NCBI GenBank assembly: GCA_963974645.1
Contig: CAXBEA010000063.1
Span: 1 to 22,838 of the forward strand
Direction of reading: 5' to 3'
From: Motiliproteus sp963974645
Lineage (GTDB): Bacteria > Pseudomonadota > Gammaproteobacteria > Pseudomonadales > Balneatricaceae
Length of the DNA stretch: 22,838 bases
Numbering within the stretch: position 1 is the first letter of the stretch; the number at the start of each line of letters is the position of its first letter. Of the stretch, positions 1 through 8,336 are shown in pieces. Under the pieces are notes generated by a model. That model did no database searches, was not told where the DNA came from, and saw nothing but the letters and a program-made list of their open reading frames with translations. Made by a program: the position numbers and the translations under genes.

Positions 1-163
1 GAGGCTGCTCTCTGAGATAAACACGATGCTAAACACACTTAAGTTAGTGCCATTCAACTCATACATAGCCTTTTTATTGTTTGGGCTGGAGCCCCGGGAA
101 CGTACGGTGAGAGCTGTTTTTTTAAGTGCTGTCTGAGGGCTTTAGACCGAGCAGTAGGTGCTT

Positions 164-802
164 TTAATGCGCTGAAAGATGGGCCTTTAATGCGCCTATT
201 CGGTGCGCCTGATTGACCAAGTCGGCCAGGCTGGCTGCACCCATTTTTGCCATCACCCGTGCCCGATGAACCTCGACTGTCTTGGGGCTGATTTCCAAGG
301 TTTCCGCGATGAGTTTGTTCGCCTGGCCAGAAACCACCAGTTGCATCACCTGTTTTTCGCGTTTACTGAGGCTATCCCAGCGCTCGCTAAGTTGGTTCTT
401 GATACGCTGATCTTGATGCCATTGGCGGGCAAGCGCCATCGCCTTGTCGATATGCTCCAGCAGCACCTGGTCATCAAAGGGTTTTTCGATGAAGTTTAGC
501 GCGCCGTTTTTAATCGCACTGACGGCCACCGGAATATCACCGTGGCCGGTCAGAATCAACGTCGGAATTTTGATCTCACGGCGGATCAGTTCCTGCTGTA
601 GTCCCAGGCCACTGATTCCAGGCATCCGGATATCGAGTAGCAGGCACCCAGGGTCTCCGTTATAGCCTTGCAGAAAAGCCTCTGCAGAGGCGAAGGTCAG
701 AATCTTGAACGGGGTCGATTCGAGGAGCCAGGATAAAGAATCTCGAAAGGCATCGTCGTCATCGACAATAAATACGCTTAGGGCTTCGCTCTGTGTGCTC
801 AT
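164..802 (-). CDS. FixJ/TodT-type two-component response regulator
   Basis: Cytoplasmic transcription regulator of 212 residues. The receiver domain occupies about residues 8-122, with the acidic cluster DDDD near residues 14-17, the probable phospho-acceptor D57 (in LLLDIRMPG), T85 and the conserved K107 (in IEKPF). The LuxR/FixJ-type helix-turn-helix lies at about 145-200, seen as LSKREKQVM followed by ISPKTVEVHRARVM. By family, phosphorylation at the aspartate promotes dimerisation and promoter binding. The ATG lies two nucleotides after the stop codon of the upstream kinase gene, so the two are almost certainly cotranscribed and translationally coupled, and the kinase is the expected phosphodonor. 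The target genes are unknown; the divergent tolC-like gene is the nearest candidate. Family assignment is secure; no specific symbol is justified. Confidence 0.93.
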   Translation of the reverse strand: MSTQSEALSVFIVDDDDAFRDSLSWLLESTPFKILTFASAEAFLQGYNGDPGCLLLDIRMPGISGLGLQQELIRREIKIPTLILTGHGDIPVAVSAIKNGALNFIEKPFDDQVLLEHIDKAMALARQWHQDQRIKNQLSERWDSLSKREKQVMQLVVSGQANKLIAETLEISPKTVEVHRARVMAKMGAASLADLVNQAHRIGALKAHLSAH

Positions 803-804
803 AG

Positions 805-2298
805 CTAACTGCCTTGTCTGGGTAGGCTAAGGGTAAAAGTACTGCCGCTGTGGCCATCCGATTCGGCCCGGAGGCTGCCCCCATGGGCTTCAATGATGGT
901 ACGGGAGATCGATAACCCCATCCCCAATCCCGAGTCTTTAGAGGTGAAGAAAGGCTCGAAAAGACTGCTCATCTGCGCCTGGGTGATGCCACTGGCATTA
1001 TCGCTGATGCGGAGCTGTAACTCCTGGGGTGTTTGCAGGGTAGTGATGGTGATCACTTTATCTGAGTTGTCATGACTGCTGCTGTATGCCTCGATGGCAT
1101 TACGAATCAAATTAAGCACCACCTGTTCGATCTGCACCTTATCGGCAAGCAGGGTGGGTTGACTGGCATCCAGTCGGAACAGGAACTGAATCCCCGCGTT
1201 GCGTGCTTCCTGCTCCATAAACTGGGCGATCTCTTCGCAGGCACCGTTGATCGAAAACTCCATCCGCTGGTATTCGGTTTTTTTAACAAAACTACGTAAC
1301 CGTCGGATGATATCTGCGGCGCGGTGGGCTTGGCGCGAGATCAATTGCAGAGCCTTGCTGACCCCGCTGAGTTCGCTGATGCTGCCCTCATCTATCTTAC
1401 GCAGGGTTCCCTGGCTGTAGTTGAGTATGGCTCCCAGGGGTTGATTGATCTCGTGGGCGAGTCCTGAGGCCATCTCTCCGAGCGACATCAGGCGGGAGAT
1501 GTGCGCCATCTCGAGCTGGTACTGCATCGCTTCGGCTTCCGCTTTGCGCTGCTCGGTGATATCGCGCCCGATAATGGAGAAATAACTCAGCTTACCCTCT
1601 TCATCGCGGTGGGCAATGATCTGCTGGACGATGGCCATTCGCAGCTGAATCGATTCGGGTTCCAGCGCCAGCTCCCCTCGCCAATCGCCCGTTTTTAGCA
1701 CTAACGGCAAGATATGCTGTTGAAACAGCGCATAGTTTTTTCGGCTTAACAGCTCATCAATATGCAGGGTTGGGAAGCGCGCCTTGTCAATATTGAGGGT
1801 GCGAATAGCAGATTCATTGAGGTAGCTAACCTGGAAGTTGGCATTGCAGAACAACACCAGATCCGATGTGGCTTCCACCACACGAGCGAGTCGGGTCAGG
1901 TTCTGATCGGCCTGCACCCGTTCGGAAACATCCCGCGAGACGCAGAGGATCTCTTCGAGCTTGCCATTTTTAGGATCGCGAATGGTGCGGCTGGTGGTTT
2001 CTAACCAGATATAATCGCCATTCTTATGACGTAAGCGGTAGGTGCTGGTATAAACCCCTTCGTTATAGGTGACATTGCTGGTGCCATTTTTCCAGGAGGC
2101 GACATCATCTGGGTGAAACAGCTCATTGGCGGAGCGGCCAATGATCTCCTCGCTGCGATAGCCGAGGATCTTTTCCACAGCGGGATTGACGTCAATAAAG
2201 ACCAGATTGCCCGGGGCGTGACGCGAGATAAAATCCGGGGATTTTTCGGCTAGCTGGCGATAGCGATCAAGCGGCTGGTAGGTACTTTTATCTGGCAT
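805..2298 (-). CDS. Soluble PAS-PAS sensor histidine kinase
   Basis: Histidine kinase of 497 residues that should autophosphorylate and pass phosphate to the regulator encoded just downstream. Two PAS domains are visible at about 12-130 and 135-255, each ending in the typical PAC pattern (SRDVSERVQ; GRDITEQRKAE). The dimerisation domain has the phospho-acceptor H282 in the H-box LAHEINQPLG. The ATPase domain shows the N-box around N400 (NLIRNAIEA), a D433xxxG box and the G2 box GLGMGLSIS near 457-465. No membrane segment is present, so the protein should sense a cytoplasmic or diffusible signal, as FixL/TodS-like kinases do. No haem-ligand histidine could be assigned with confidence in the PAS domains, so the signal is unknown. 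No clear Shine-Dalgarno precedes the ATG, but it is the only in-frame start before PAS1. Confidence 0.93.
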   Translation of the reverse strand: MPDKSTYQPLDRYRQLAEKSPDFISRHAPGNLVFIDVNPAVEKILGYRSEEIIGRSANELFHPDDVASWKNGTSNVTYNEGVYTSTYRLRHKNGDYIWLETTSRTIRDPKNGKLEEILCVSRDVSERVQADQNLTRLARVVEATSDLVLFCNANFQVSYLNESAIRTLNIDKARFPTLHIDELLSRKNYALFQQHILPLVLKTGDWRGELALEPESIQLRMAIVQQIIAHRDEEGKLSYFSIIGRDITEQRKAEAEAMQYQLEMAHISRLMSLGEMASGLAHEINQPLGAILNYSQGTLRKIDEGSISELSGVSKALQLISRQAHRAADIIRRLRSFVKKTEYQRMEFSINGACEEIAQFMEQEARNAGIQFLFRLDASQPTLLADKVQIEQVVLNLIRNAIEAYSSSHDNSDKVITITTLQTPQELQLRISDNASGITQAQMSSLFEPFFTSKDSGLGMGLSISRTIIEAHGGSLRAESDGHSGSTFTLSLPRQGS

Positions 2299-2493
2299 CG
2301 GTGTCGGTCTGAAGTCTGAGAGTATGCTTTATACTATGCTACTGCCGCTATTGTTAGGGGTTGCGGGCTGCAGTGCCGGTATATGGGCTTCAAGGCTGGC
2401 TTTGAAGCTCGTCCTTTTGCTTCTTTAGGGTACTGAATTGGGCTGCCATTGAGGCTGTGACAGCACCCTCGAACGACTCTAGACACAGCATCG

Positions 2494-2570
2494 ATAGTCG
2501 TTTTGGAATCATAGTCGTTTTGGAATCATAGTCGTTTTGGAATGATAGTCGTTTTGGAATGATAGTCGTT
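2494..2570. repeat. 17-bp tandem repeat array (four units plus a partial fifth)
   Basis: Four head-to-tail 17-bp units start at 2494, 2511, 2528 and 2545. They read ATAGTCGTTTTGGAATC (first two) or the same with a final G (last two). A fifth unit at 2562 keeps only its first nine bases (ATAGTCGTT). The heptamer AGTCGTT therefore recurs five times at exact 17-bp spacing. One inverted copy, AACGACT, sits just upstream at 2472-2478. The position between divergent genes suggests protein-binding sites or a hypervariable minisatellite. Confidence 0.95.
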
Positions 2571-2663
2571 ATAGATGGCACGTCGCCAAGGACAGGGTAG
2601 GGCAGAGAGCTTTGGGTCGCATGTAGGCTGTAGCACTCTTGGCGTAACTAGGGGCCAGATAGA

Positions 2664-2692
2664 AAGACAATATATGTTTAATCTAATATACT
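2664..2692 (+). promoter_or_regulatory. Candidate sigma-70 promoter of the tolC-like gene
   Basis: A -35 like element AAGACA (2664-2669) and a -10 element TATACT (2687-2692) are separated by 17 bp, about 50 bp before the TTG start. The -10 matches five of six consensus bases and the -35 matches four. The assignment is by eye only. Confidence 0.35.
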
Positions 2693-2742
2693 GGTACGAC
2701 TGAGCGGTGTTGTTTGAGTGTGAGTGAATTGAGGGGATCCTT

Positions 2743-4098
2743 TTGAAATTACGTTTGCTTTTGGCGGCTCTAGCGATAGTCGGTGCGCAGGCTGCTACTG
2801 CGGCTACGCTGCAAGATATCTACCAGCAAGCGCTACGGAGTGATCCTCAGCTAAAAGCCGCACATGCGGTGTTTAATGCAGATCGCGAGGTGGAGCAGCA
2901 GAGCCTATCCGCACTGTTACCCGGCATCAACCTGTCTGCCGATACTAGCTATACGACGATCTCCCCCAGTGGTATTCGGGATGGCAATAGTTACGGTTAC
3001 TCGGTGGATTTGCGACAGCCGGTATTTCGCGCTGAGGAGTGGTTTAATCTCCAATCGAGTAAAACGCAGGTAAGGCGGGCCGAGGTCGAACTGAGCAGTC
3101 AGCAGCAGCTGCTGATCCAACGTGCGGTTGAGGCTTATCTGGATGTTTTGCTGGCCCAAACCTCATTTGAGACCACAGAGTCGGTAGAGGCGGCGGTTAA
3201 AAGGCGTTTGGATCAGGTGCGTGCGCAGTTTGATGTCGGTTTGATCGCCATTACCGACGTCGAAGAAGCACGTGCCAGCTACGATGAAGCCAGGGTTGCG
3301 AGAATTGTGGCCGAGGGCCGGCTGGATACAAGTTTCGAGTCGGTTGATCGTCTTACCGGACAGTATTGGACCCAGTTGGATCCGCTGAGCAGCGCCTTCC
3401 CTGTTAGCACGCTGACGCCTGCGGAATTCCAGCCTTGGGTTGATAAGGCCCTAGCTGAAAATTTGCAATTACAACTCGCAGCGCTTGATGTCAGCACTGC
3501 GGAGCAATTACGTGAGGCGAGCCGCGCTCGCCACCTTCCCAGTATTGATCTGGTTGCCGGTTATGGTAGGGACCAGGGTGCGCGTTCACTGGATCCTAGC
3601 GGAGATAGTCAGAATACCGGCTCTATAGGCCTGAGTTTAAACTTGCCGCTTTATCTGGGTGGCAGGACAACCTCGCAATTACGTGAGAGTGGCTATCGTT
3701 GGGATGCGTCGATTCAGCTGCGTGAAGACACTCGGCGTGAAGTGGTTCAGGCGACACGTTCGCTGCACCGTGACCTGATGACCGATGTTGAATCCGTTGC
3801 AGCGCGTAAGCAAAGTATTGTTTCCAGCGAAACAGCGTTAGAGGCGACAGCGACTGGTTACAGTGTAGGCACCCGTAATATTGTCGATGTGTTGCAAGCG
3901 GAGCGGACGCTCTATACTGCTATAGAGGCCTACCAGGTAGCGCGTTATCTGTATATTCGCCACCTGGTGCAATTTAAGGTAGCCGTGGGTACGCTGAGCC
4001 CGGACGATATTAATCAGCTAGATCGGTGGCTGGTTAAGCCGGGTGTGGAAGCGCCTCTTTACCAGAAGCGAGAAGCCGATACCCAAGGCAATGGGTAA
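2743..4098 (+). CDS. TolC-family outer-membrane efflux/secretion channel
   Basis: Outer-membrane trimeric channel protein of 451 residues, the usual length for TolC. The N-terminal signal peptide is about residues 1-20 (KLRLLLAALAIVGAQAATA), followed by the typical mature start TLQDIYQQALRSDPQLKAA. Two homologous OEP repeats follow. The second contains the family pattern SIGLSLNLPLYLGG near residue 297 and VGTRNIVDVLQAERTLY near residue 375. By family it links inner-membrane pumps or type I exporters to the outside. The start is TTG, supported by GAGGGG at 2731-2736 with six bases spacing. No adaptor or pump gene adjoins, so it may serve several systems as E. coli TolC does. It is unlike the second TolC-family gene in the window, which belongs to a metal pump and has a different base composition. 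Confidence 0.92.
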   Translation: MKLRLLLAALAIVGAQAATAATLQDIYQQALRSDPQLKAAHAVFNADREVEQQSLSALLPGINLSADTSYTTISPSGIRDGNSYGYSVDLRQPVFRAEEWFNLQSSKTQVRRAEVELSSQQQLLIQRAVEAYLDVLLAQTSFETTESVEAAVKRRLDQVRAQFDVGLIAITDVEEARASYDEARVARIVAEGRLDTSFESVDRLTGQYWTQLDPLSSAFPVSTLTPAEFQPWVDKALAENLQLQLAALDVSTAEQLREASRARHLPSIDLVAGYGRDQGARSLDPSGDSQNTGSIGLSLNLPLYLGGRTTSQLRESGYRWDASIQLREDTRREVVQATRSLHRDLMTDVESVAARKQSIVSSETALEATATGYSVGTRNIVDVLQAERTLYTAIEAYQVARYLYIRHLVQFKVAVGTLSPDDINQLDRWLVKPGVEAPLYQKREADTQGNG

Positions 4099-4166
4099 AA
4101 TTGCCTGCTTACGAATGTACTCGGTGGCAATGGATAATTATTGATGATTATGACAAGGACTCTGTT

Positions 4167-4766
4167 ATGCAACGTTGGTTAGTTAGCCTCTTTTTACTGC
4201 TGTCGATCACGGCCTGCCAGTCGTTGTCGGTCAGTACCCAGTCTGACCCCTACGCCGATTTTTCTCGTTATCAACGTTTTGATTGGCTCCAGGAGCAGCA
4301 GCCCGCCTCGGCGGAGCGGATGTTGCTGGACAAGCAGTTCAAATATGCACTGGAGCGGGAGTTGCTGACGAAAGGGCTGCTCAAAGAGACCCAGAACCCT
4401 GATTTTTTAATCAGTTACTATGCGTCGCAACAGCAGAAATCTTCGCAGCGTACAGTGGAAGATACCCACTATTGGGGCGGACGGGGTCGTTACCCGCTAT
4501 ACAATGATCCTCGCTATAGCCTGGATAAAGATAAATGGACCTACCCACCCAGCCTTCGAGCAGGCAACTACACCCGTAGCTCAGAAACTCTAACCTTTGA
4601 GTACAAGGAGGGGTCGCTGGTGATCGATTTTGTAGATGCTGAAACCAAGCAGCTGATCTGGCAGGCGACGGTGCAGGGCGTGATCAATGAGCGGGATCCA
4701 GTCGGCCAGCTTGATCAGGCAGTGATCAAAGCACTGAAGCAGTTCCCTCCGCAGAAGCCGTTGTAA
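4167..4766 (+). CDS. DUF4136-type lipoprotein
   Basis: Predicted lipoprotein of 199 residues. A lipoprotein signal (MQRWLVSLFLLLSITAC) ends in the lipobox ITAC, so the mature protein should be anchored through that cysteine. The body carries the DUF4136 pattern: the early aromatic stretch YADFSRYQRFDW, the middle segment NPDFLISYY, and the late strand SLVIDFVDAETKQLIWQATVQG. The function of DUF4136 proteins is not established. An upstream TTG at 4101 keeps the frame open, but the ATG at 4167 is preferred because AAGGA lies seven bases before it and the signal peptide begins there. The gene starts 68 bp after the tolC-like stop and probably shares its transcript. Confidence 0.85.
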   Translation: MQRWLVSLFLLLSITACQSLSVSTQSDPYADFSRYQRFDWLQEQQPASAERMLLDKQFKYALERELLTKGLLKETQNPDFLISYYASQQQKSSQRTVEDTHYWGGRGRYPLYNDPRYSLDKDKWTYPPSLRAGNYTRSSETLTFEYKEGSLVIDFVDAETKQLIWQATVQGVINERDPVGQLDQAVIKALKQFPPQKPL

Positions 4767-4908
4767 GTGCTGCGCCGATATTTTATCCGGATTCTTGATG
4801 GCTTCGGCGTGGCCTTCTAGTTAGGTTTTGGTGCACAGCTTAGCCTCCCCCTCAAACCTATCTCTGGCATAATGCCGGCGTTTGTAATCATCCTATTTAG
4901 CTAAAACG

Positions 4909-4936
4909 ATGGCGGTAACATTATGGCGGTAACCCA
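4909..4936 (+). repeat. 14-bp imperfect tandem duplication over the yejK start codon
   Basis: The block ATGGCGGTAACATT at 4909-4922 is followed directly by ATGGCGGTAACCCA. The first ATG is out of frame with the yejK-like gene and opens a seven-codon frame (MAVTLWR) whose TAA at 4930-4932 overlaps the real start. It may be a neutral duplication or may affect initiation. Confidence 0.8.
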
Positions 4937-5942
4937 GGCGATTGTTCATTCCATCAGCAGACGTGAAGGGGAGCCGGTGCAGTTGTCGCCTCGACTAACC
5001 CTGTTGCCCATCACCCCTTCAATTGAAACCCTGATCAGTAAACTCAGTGCCAGTTATAACAATCGCTCAGGAAAGGTTTACGGTGGCTTTGAAGCAGACA
5101 CCAGTATCTATCCTTTTAGTCATCGGTTGAAGGCGTGCCTGAGTGATGAGATCGATTTTGTGCAGCTAAGCCGTCAGCTGGCCGAGAGCTTTAAAGCTGC
5201 GCTGGACAAGCAAGCAGAGGCGGTCAATGGTTATCTGCTGGTCGCCCGAATGCAGGTGTTGGATGCAGAGCAACTGCTGATCCTATTGATGAGTAGCAGC
5301 CCCGCAATCGTTATCGATGAACAGCTTGAATTAAGCGACTCTCAGCATCTAGATGTTGGCAAGGTGCAACTCGGTGCCCGTATCGATATGGATATGTGGC
5401 AGCGCGATCAGGCCCAGCAGTATCTGTCGCTGGTGCGTTCAAGAACGGGTAAGGGGATCAATGACGCCTTTCGTCAGTGCTTGGGTGCTACCGAAGAGGC
5501 CGACTCCAAAGAGCAGACCCAGACATTGTTGAAGGTTTTTAACGATTACTGCACAACTCAGCAACTGCCGGCCAAAGACACTTCAGATACCAAGCAGCGG
5601 GCTTATGAATATTGCCAGGAGCGGGTCGATTCGGGCGAGACGGTCCAGATCAAACAACTCTCCTGCGTCATAGACACTGCCGATCCAGACAAATTTTATA
5701 ACTATGTCGGCGAGCAAGGCGGGGAACCAGGCAGCGAGCTGGGCAGTGAGATACACGCCGACAAGCGTGGATTACAGCGCTTTGTGCGCTATAGCGGCTC
5801 GATGAAAGGCTTGAGTCTGAGCTTTTCTGAAGGGCTGCTTGGTGAGCAGGTGTTGTACGACGCCACCAGTGACACCCTGACCCTTCGTGGCTTGCCACCG
5901 ACGTTGCGAAAGCAGTTAGCGCGTAACAGCGGCGAGCGCTGA
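4923..5942 (+). CDS. yejK: Nucleoid-associated protein, YejK/NdpA family
   Basis: Protein of 339 residues matching the YejK (NdpA, 37-kDa nucleoid-associated) family, whose E. coli member has 335 residues. Recognisable features are the N-terminus VTQAIVHSISR, the segment YNNRSGKVYGGFE near residue 45, YLLVARMQVLDAEQLLILLM around 104, and the central LGARIDMDMWQ with YLSLVRSRTGKGINDAFRQCLG near 149-188. By family it binds the nucleoid; its precise cellular role is unclear. The C-terminus (about 265-339) is the more variable part and ends in SGERstop. No strong Shine-Dalgarno precedes the ATG, and a 14-bp duplication provides a second, out-of-frame ATG just upstream. The gene appears to stand alone, with gaps of about 150 bp upstream and 190 bp downstream. 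Confidence 0.9.
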   Translation: MAVTQAIVHSISRREGEPVQLSPRLTLLPITPSIETLISKLSASYNNRSGKVYGGFEADTSIYPFSHRLKACLSDEIDFVQLSRQLAESFKAALDKQAEAVNGYLLVARMQVLDAEQLLILLMSSSPAIVIDEQLELSDSQHLDVGKVQLGARIDMDMWQRDQAQQYLSLVRSRTGKGINDAFRQCLGATEEADSKEQTQTLLKVFNDYCTTQQLPAKDTSDTKQRAYEYCQERVDSGETVQIKQLSCVIDTADPDKFYNYVGEQGGEPGSELGSEIHADKRGLQRFVRYSGSMKGLSLSFSEGLLGEQVLYDATSDTLTLRGLPPTLRKQLARNSGER

Positions 5943-6128
5943 TAGGGTCGGAGGGTTTTATCCGAATGAAGGCTTTTAACTCGAATAATTCATCAATTAG
6001 CTGCGCGATCATCACGGCACTCGATGAAATATCCGGGTAGATGGTGTTGAACCCTATTTTCTGAGTACGATTGATTGTCATACCTCCTGAGCAGGTCTTA
6101 GCTGGCATTGTTTTGATGGTTTCGCTGC

Positions 6129-7637
6129 TTAGCGGCCTATGGGGGTGAACTGCTGTTGCAACCAGACCGCAATATCTTCAGCGTCCTGAGGGCTTAAGGG
6201 GATCGACGGCATCAATGCAGCGGGAATGCTTGCGCCCTGATTACGCAAGTAGGCGAGCGCTGCTAGGCGTTTGGGGCGATGCGGTGCTGCGGTTTTCTGA
6301 ATCAGCGCTCCCGATGCCCTTTGAATCCGTGGGAATAGCCACCTATCCTCCTTGAACTCGCCTTCACCGTGGCTGCCATGACAGCTTGCACATTTTAGTT
6401 CCTGGTACAGTTTTTCCCCTCGAATAGGATCCCCGTAATGCGGCCTTGTTTGGCTGGGTGCTTTGGCCGCAGCGCCTTGGGTGAAAATGCGGTCATGTTC
6501 CGCATCGCCGGTATCGAGCAGACGCTTGAACTCCAGAGTCCAGAGGTGGGTCTGAGGGTCGTAGTGACTGGCGACCTCCACATCCCCACGGCTACCTGTT
6601 GTTGGACGGCTAATGCTATAAGGCAGGCTGCTGCCAAGCGCGAATTTCATGCCTGGCTCAATTCGTAATAGATCCTCTTCAGTGAGCTGCACTGTGGTAT
6701 GGCTGAGTTTGGCGTAAAGTCCTTTGCTGGCCTCAGTGGCACTGATGTAGGCAGGCCCTTTGGTAGAGGAGGCGGGGTCGAGGTTAAGTTTTTTAAGGTC
6801 ATTATCGATATCCGGTGACTGGCCGGGATCAGCCTTGCGGCCATCATCGGATGCCTGGGTGTATATGAGGTAGCCGTCTTTGAGGGTGTGACTGGGTGCG
6901 CTTCGGGTTGATGTCCAGTGCCAGATATCGGCAAGATCACCCTCCAGGCTGCTATGCATAGCGACTACGCCTTCTCCGGTCAGGTGCTGGCTGGGATCTT
7001 TGGAATCGACCAGATTGGTATGACAATAGCCAGCACAGCCAACGCCGCCATCGCGAAAATTATGCTGCTCGTCGACGATAGGGAACATAAAAAAGACCCG
7101 GTCTTCGCTCTCTTCGCCAGCAAGTTGCTCCTGGCTGTTAACAGCACGGGCAGCAGGCGCCGCTGGGTTGGTCTGGACGTGTTGCTGCTTGTTCCAGCTG
7201 CTGCCGTTGTGAATCCAGCGATTACGGTTTGTTGAGGCGTCGTAGTTAGCGTCAATAAAGCGGATCGCAAAGTAGAGGTGCTGGTTATCATGCGCAGAAG
7301 CCAGCTCAATTTCGGTAGGCACGGCGTCATAAAATTCGCTAAGCGGGTAGTTATTCATAACCCGGCCTGAAATTCTGGAAAACTGCTCGGGCTCCCAATC
7401 AGCTAGATTGGCATCAAGTTTGATCTGATTGTCACCAATCTTGGGTGAGACGACATGCTGACTCGTCACTACACGGCTATCAAGTTGGGTTTGAAAGTCG
7501 AGATAGAGGAGGTTTTCGCCGACATGGTTATGCGAGTTTTCAGTGACGGCGATAGCAAAATAGGTGTTAACAGGCGTGGCCGCAGCATCGATTGCAGGTA
7601 GGGCCAAATAGCTGATCATCAATCCCTTGGATCTCAT
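6129..7637 (-). CDS. Periplasmic cytochrome with ethylbenzene-dehydrogenase-like haem domain
   Basis: Protein of 502 residues, probably periplasmic. Residues 1-20 form a short, weak signal-peptide-like segment. Residues about 70-390 resemble the haem-binding domain of the gamma subunit of ethylbenzene dehydrogenase/DMSO-reductase-type enzymes, shown by the early LDANLADWEPEQF, a central LYFAIRFIDANYD, and VASHYDPQTHLWTLEFKRL followed by LDTGDAEHD. An unusual C201-x3-C205-H206 motif lies inside it. A class I cytochrome c module forms the C-terminus, with C416-x2-C419-H420 and a plausible methionine ligand in the segment ALMPSIPLSPQDAEDIAVWL. By family it transfers electrons; donor and acceptor are unknown. 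A GAGG sequence precedes the ATG. It is divergent from the hemerythrin gene with a 279-bp shared control region. No molybdenum enzyme subunit adjoins. Confidence 0.82.
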   Translation of the reverse strand: MRSKGLMISYLALPAIDAAATPVNTYFAIAVTENSHNHVGENLLYLDFQTQLDSRVVTSQHVVSPKIGDNQIKLDANLADWEPEQFSRISGRVMNNYPLSEFYDAVPTEIELASAHDNQHLYFAIRFIDANYDASTNRNRWIHNGSSWNKQQHVQTNPAAPAARAVNSQEQLAGEESEDRVFFMFPIVDEQHNFRDGGVGCAGYCHTNLVDSKDPSQHLTGEGVVAMHSSLEGDLADIWHWTSTRSAPSHTLKDGYLIYTQASDDGRKADPGQSPDIDNDLKKLNLDPASSTKGPAYISATEASKGLYAKLSHTTVQLTEEDLLRIEPGMKFALGSSLPYSISRPTTGSRGDVEVASHYDPQTHLWTLEFKRLLDTGDAEHDRIFTQGAAAKAPSQTRPHYGDPIRGEKLYQELKCASCHGSHGEGEFKEDRWLFPRIQRASGALIQKTAAPHRPKRLAALAYLRNQGASIPAALMPSIPLSPQDAEDIAVWLQQQFTPIGR

Positions 7638-7709
7638 ATAAATACCTCAAGTCTGTTCGAGTTATAAGTCCAGACACCAACAATAACATAGGCCTAACCG
7701 ACTGGAATG

Positions 7710-7753
7710 TGAACCCCGACGGGGGTTCAGCTTCGTCTTCAGAGATGCTGAAG
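7710..7753. promoter_or_regulatory. Two adjacent inverted repeats in a divergent promoter region
   Basis: The first hairpin (7710-7729) pairs TGAACCCC with GGGGTTCA across a four-base loop. The second (7737-7753) pairs CTTCAG with CTGAAG across five bases. They lie 72 bp from the cytochrome start and 164 bp from the hemerythrin start, so they could be operator sites or leader-RNA structures for either gene. There is no T-run typical of a terminator. Confidence 0.5.
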
Positions 7754-7916
7754 GTGTAATATTCTGGTTAAGAACGCAGATAGCTATCTTCTGGTTATCT
7801 AAAATGAGTTAGTCTATTAACAGGGTTGTGACGAGCGGCAATGCCTCAGCATAGAGGCGCGCAACCCATAGCACTCTTGATAATGTTGAATATTGTTTAG
7901 CGAAGGGAAGGGCTCA

Positions 7917-8324
7917 ATGAGTATTTTTGTTTTCGATGATTCATTAAAGGTGGGGATTGCCCAGATTGATGAACAGCATGGACGTTTTGTCGGCTACATC
8001 AACGATACTTGGGACGCCTTGGATCAGGACAAAAACCAAGATGAATTTCTCTATATTTTAAACCGGCTTCTCGACTACGCCATGGAGCATTTTACCTCTG
8101 AAGAGGCGTTGATGCGTGAGCACGGTTATCCTGACTACAATGCCCATAAAGCTTTGCACAATGATACCGCGGCAGACCTGTTTGATTTCGACCTCCGCTT
8201 GCTGGCGGGTGACCCTGCTGAATCCAGAGCCTTTCTGGAGTTTTTAACGGAGTGGTTAAAGAACCATATTCTGAAGACGGACATAGAACTAGCCGCCTAC
8301 CTTAAACAAAAGGGTGTTAGCTAA
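7917..8324 (+). CDS. Bacteriohemerythrin
   Basis: Single-domain cytoplasmic hemerythrin of 135 residues that should bind oxygen (or nitric oxide) at a non-haem di-iron site. All seven canonical ligands are in place: H21, H58 and E62 (HFTSE), H77 and H81 (HKALH), H117 and D122 (HILKTD). The N-terminal pattern VGIAQIDEQH is typical. The frame is open from a TTG at 7893, but the ATG at 7917 is chosen because a strong AAGGGAAGGG lies just before it and the family begins at this point. It is followed after 12 bp by a periplasmic solute-binding protein and is divergent from a cytochrome gene, which suggests a role in oxygen/NO handling or respiration, though no regulator site was recognised. Confidence 0.95.
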   Translation: MSIFVFDDSLKVGIAQIDEQHGRFVGYINDTWDALDQDKNQDEFLYILNRLLDYAMEHFTSEEALMREHGYPDYNAHKALHNDTAADLFDFDLRLLAGDPAESRAFLEFLTEWLKNHILKTDIELAAYLKQKGVS

Positions 8325-8336
8325 GGATTTTTTAGG

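Larger units (their letters stand above)
2299..2742. other. Intergenic region between kinase and tolC-like gene
   Basis: This 444-bp divergent control region holds no credible gene; the only minus-strand frame across it is low-complexity because it translates the tandem repeats. It contains the 17-bp array, a candidate promoter for the tolC-like gene, and several G-rich stretches without obvious structure. It must contain the start signals for transcription in both directions. Confidence 0.6.

Noticed and set aside
2494..2570. 17-bp array as a CRISPR array
   Set aside because: The units are directly adjacent with no unique spacers and are too short; no cas genes are present.
2494..2570. 17-bp array as plasmid replication iterons
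   Set aside because: Unit length fits iterons, but there is no replication-initiator gene nearby and the flanks are chromosomal genes.
4101..4166. Upstream TTG start for the DUF4136 lipoprotein
   Set aside because: It would add 22 polar residues before a complete lipoprotein signal and lacks the good ribosome site found before the ATG at 4167.
5668..6108. 146-codon minus-strand open frame at the end of the yejK-like gene
   Set aside because: Most of it is antisense to yejK. The translation has no domain and the part outside the gene is short.
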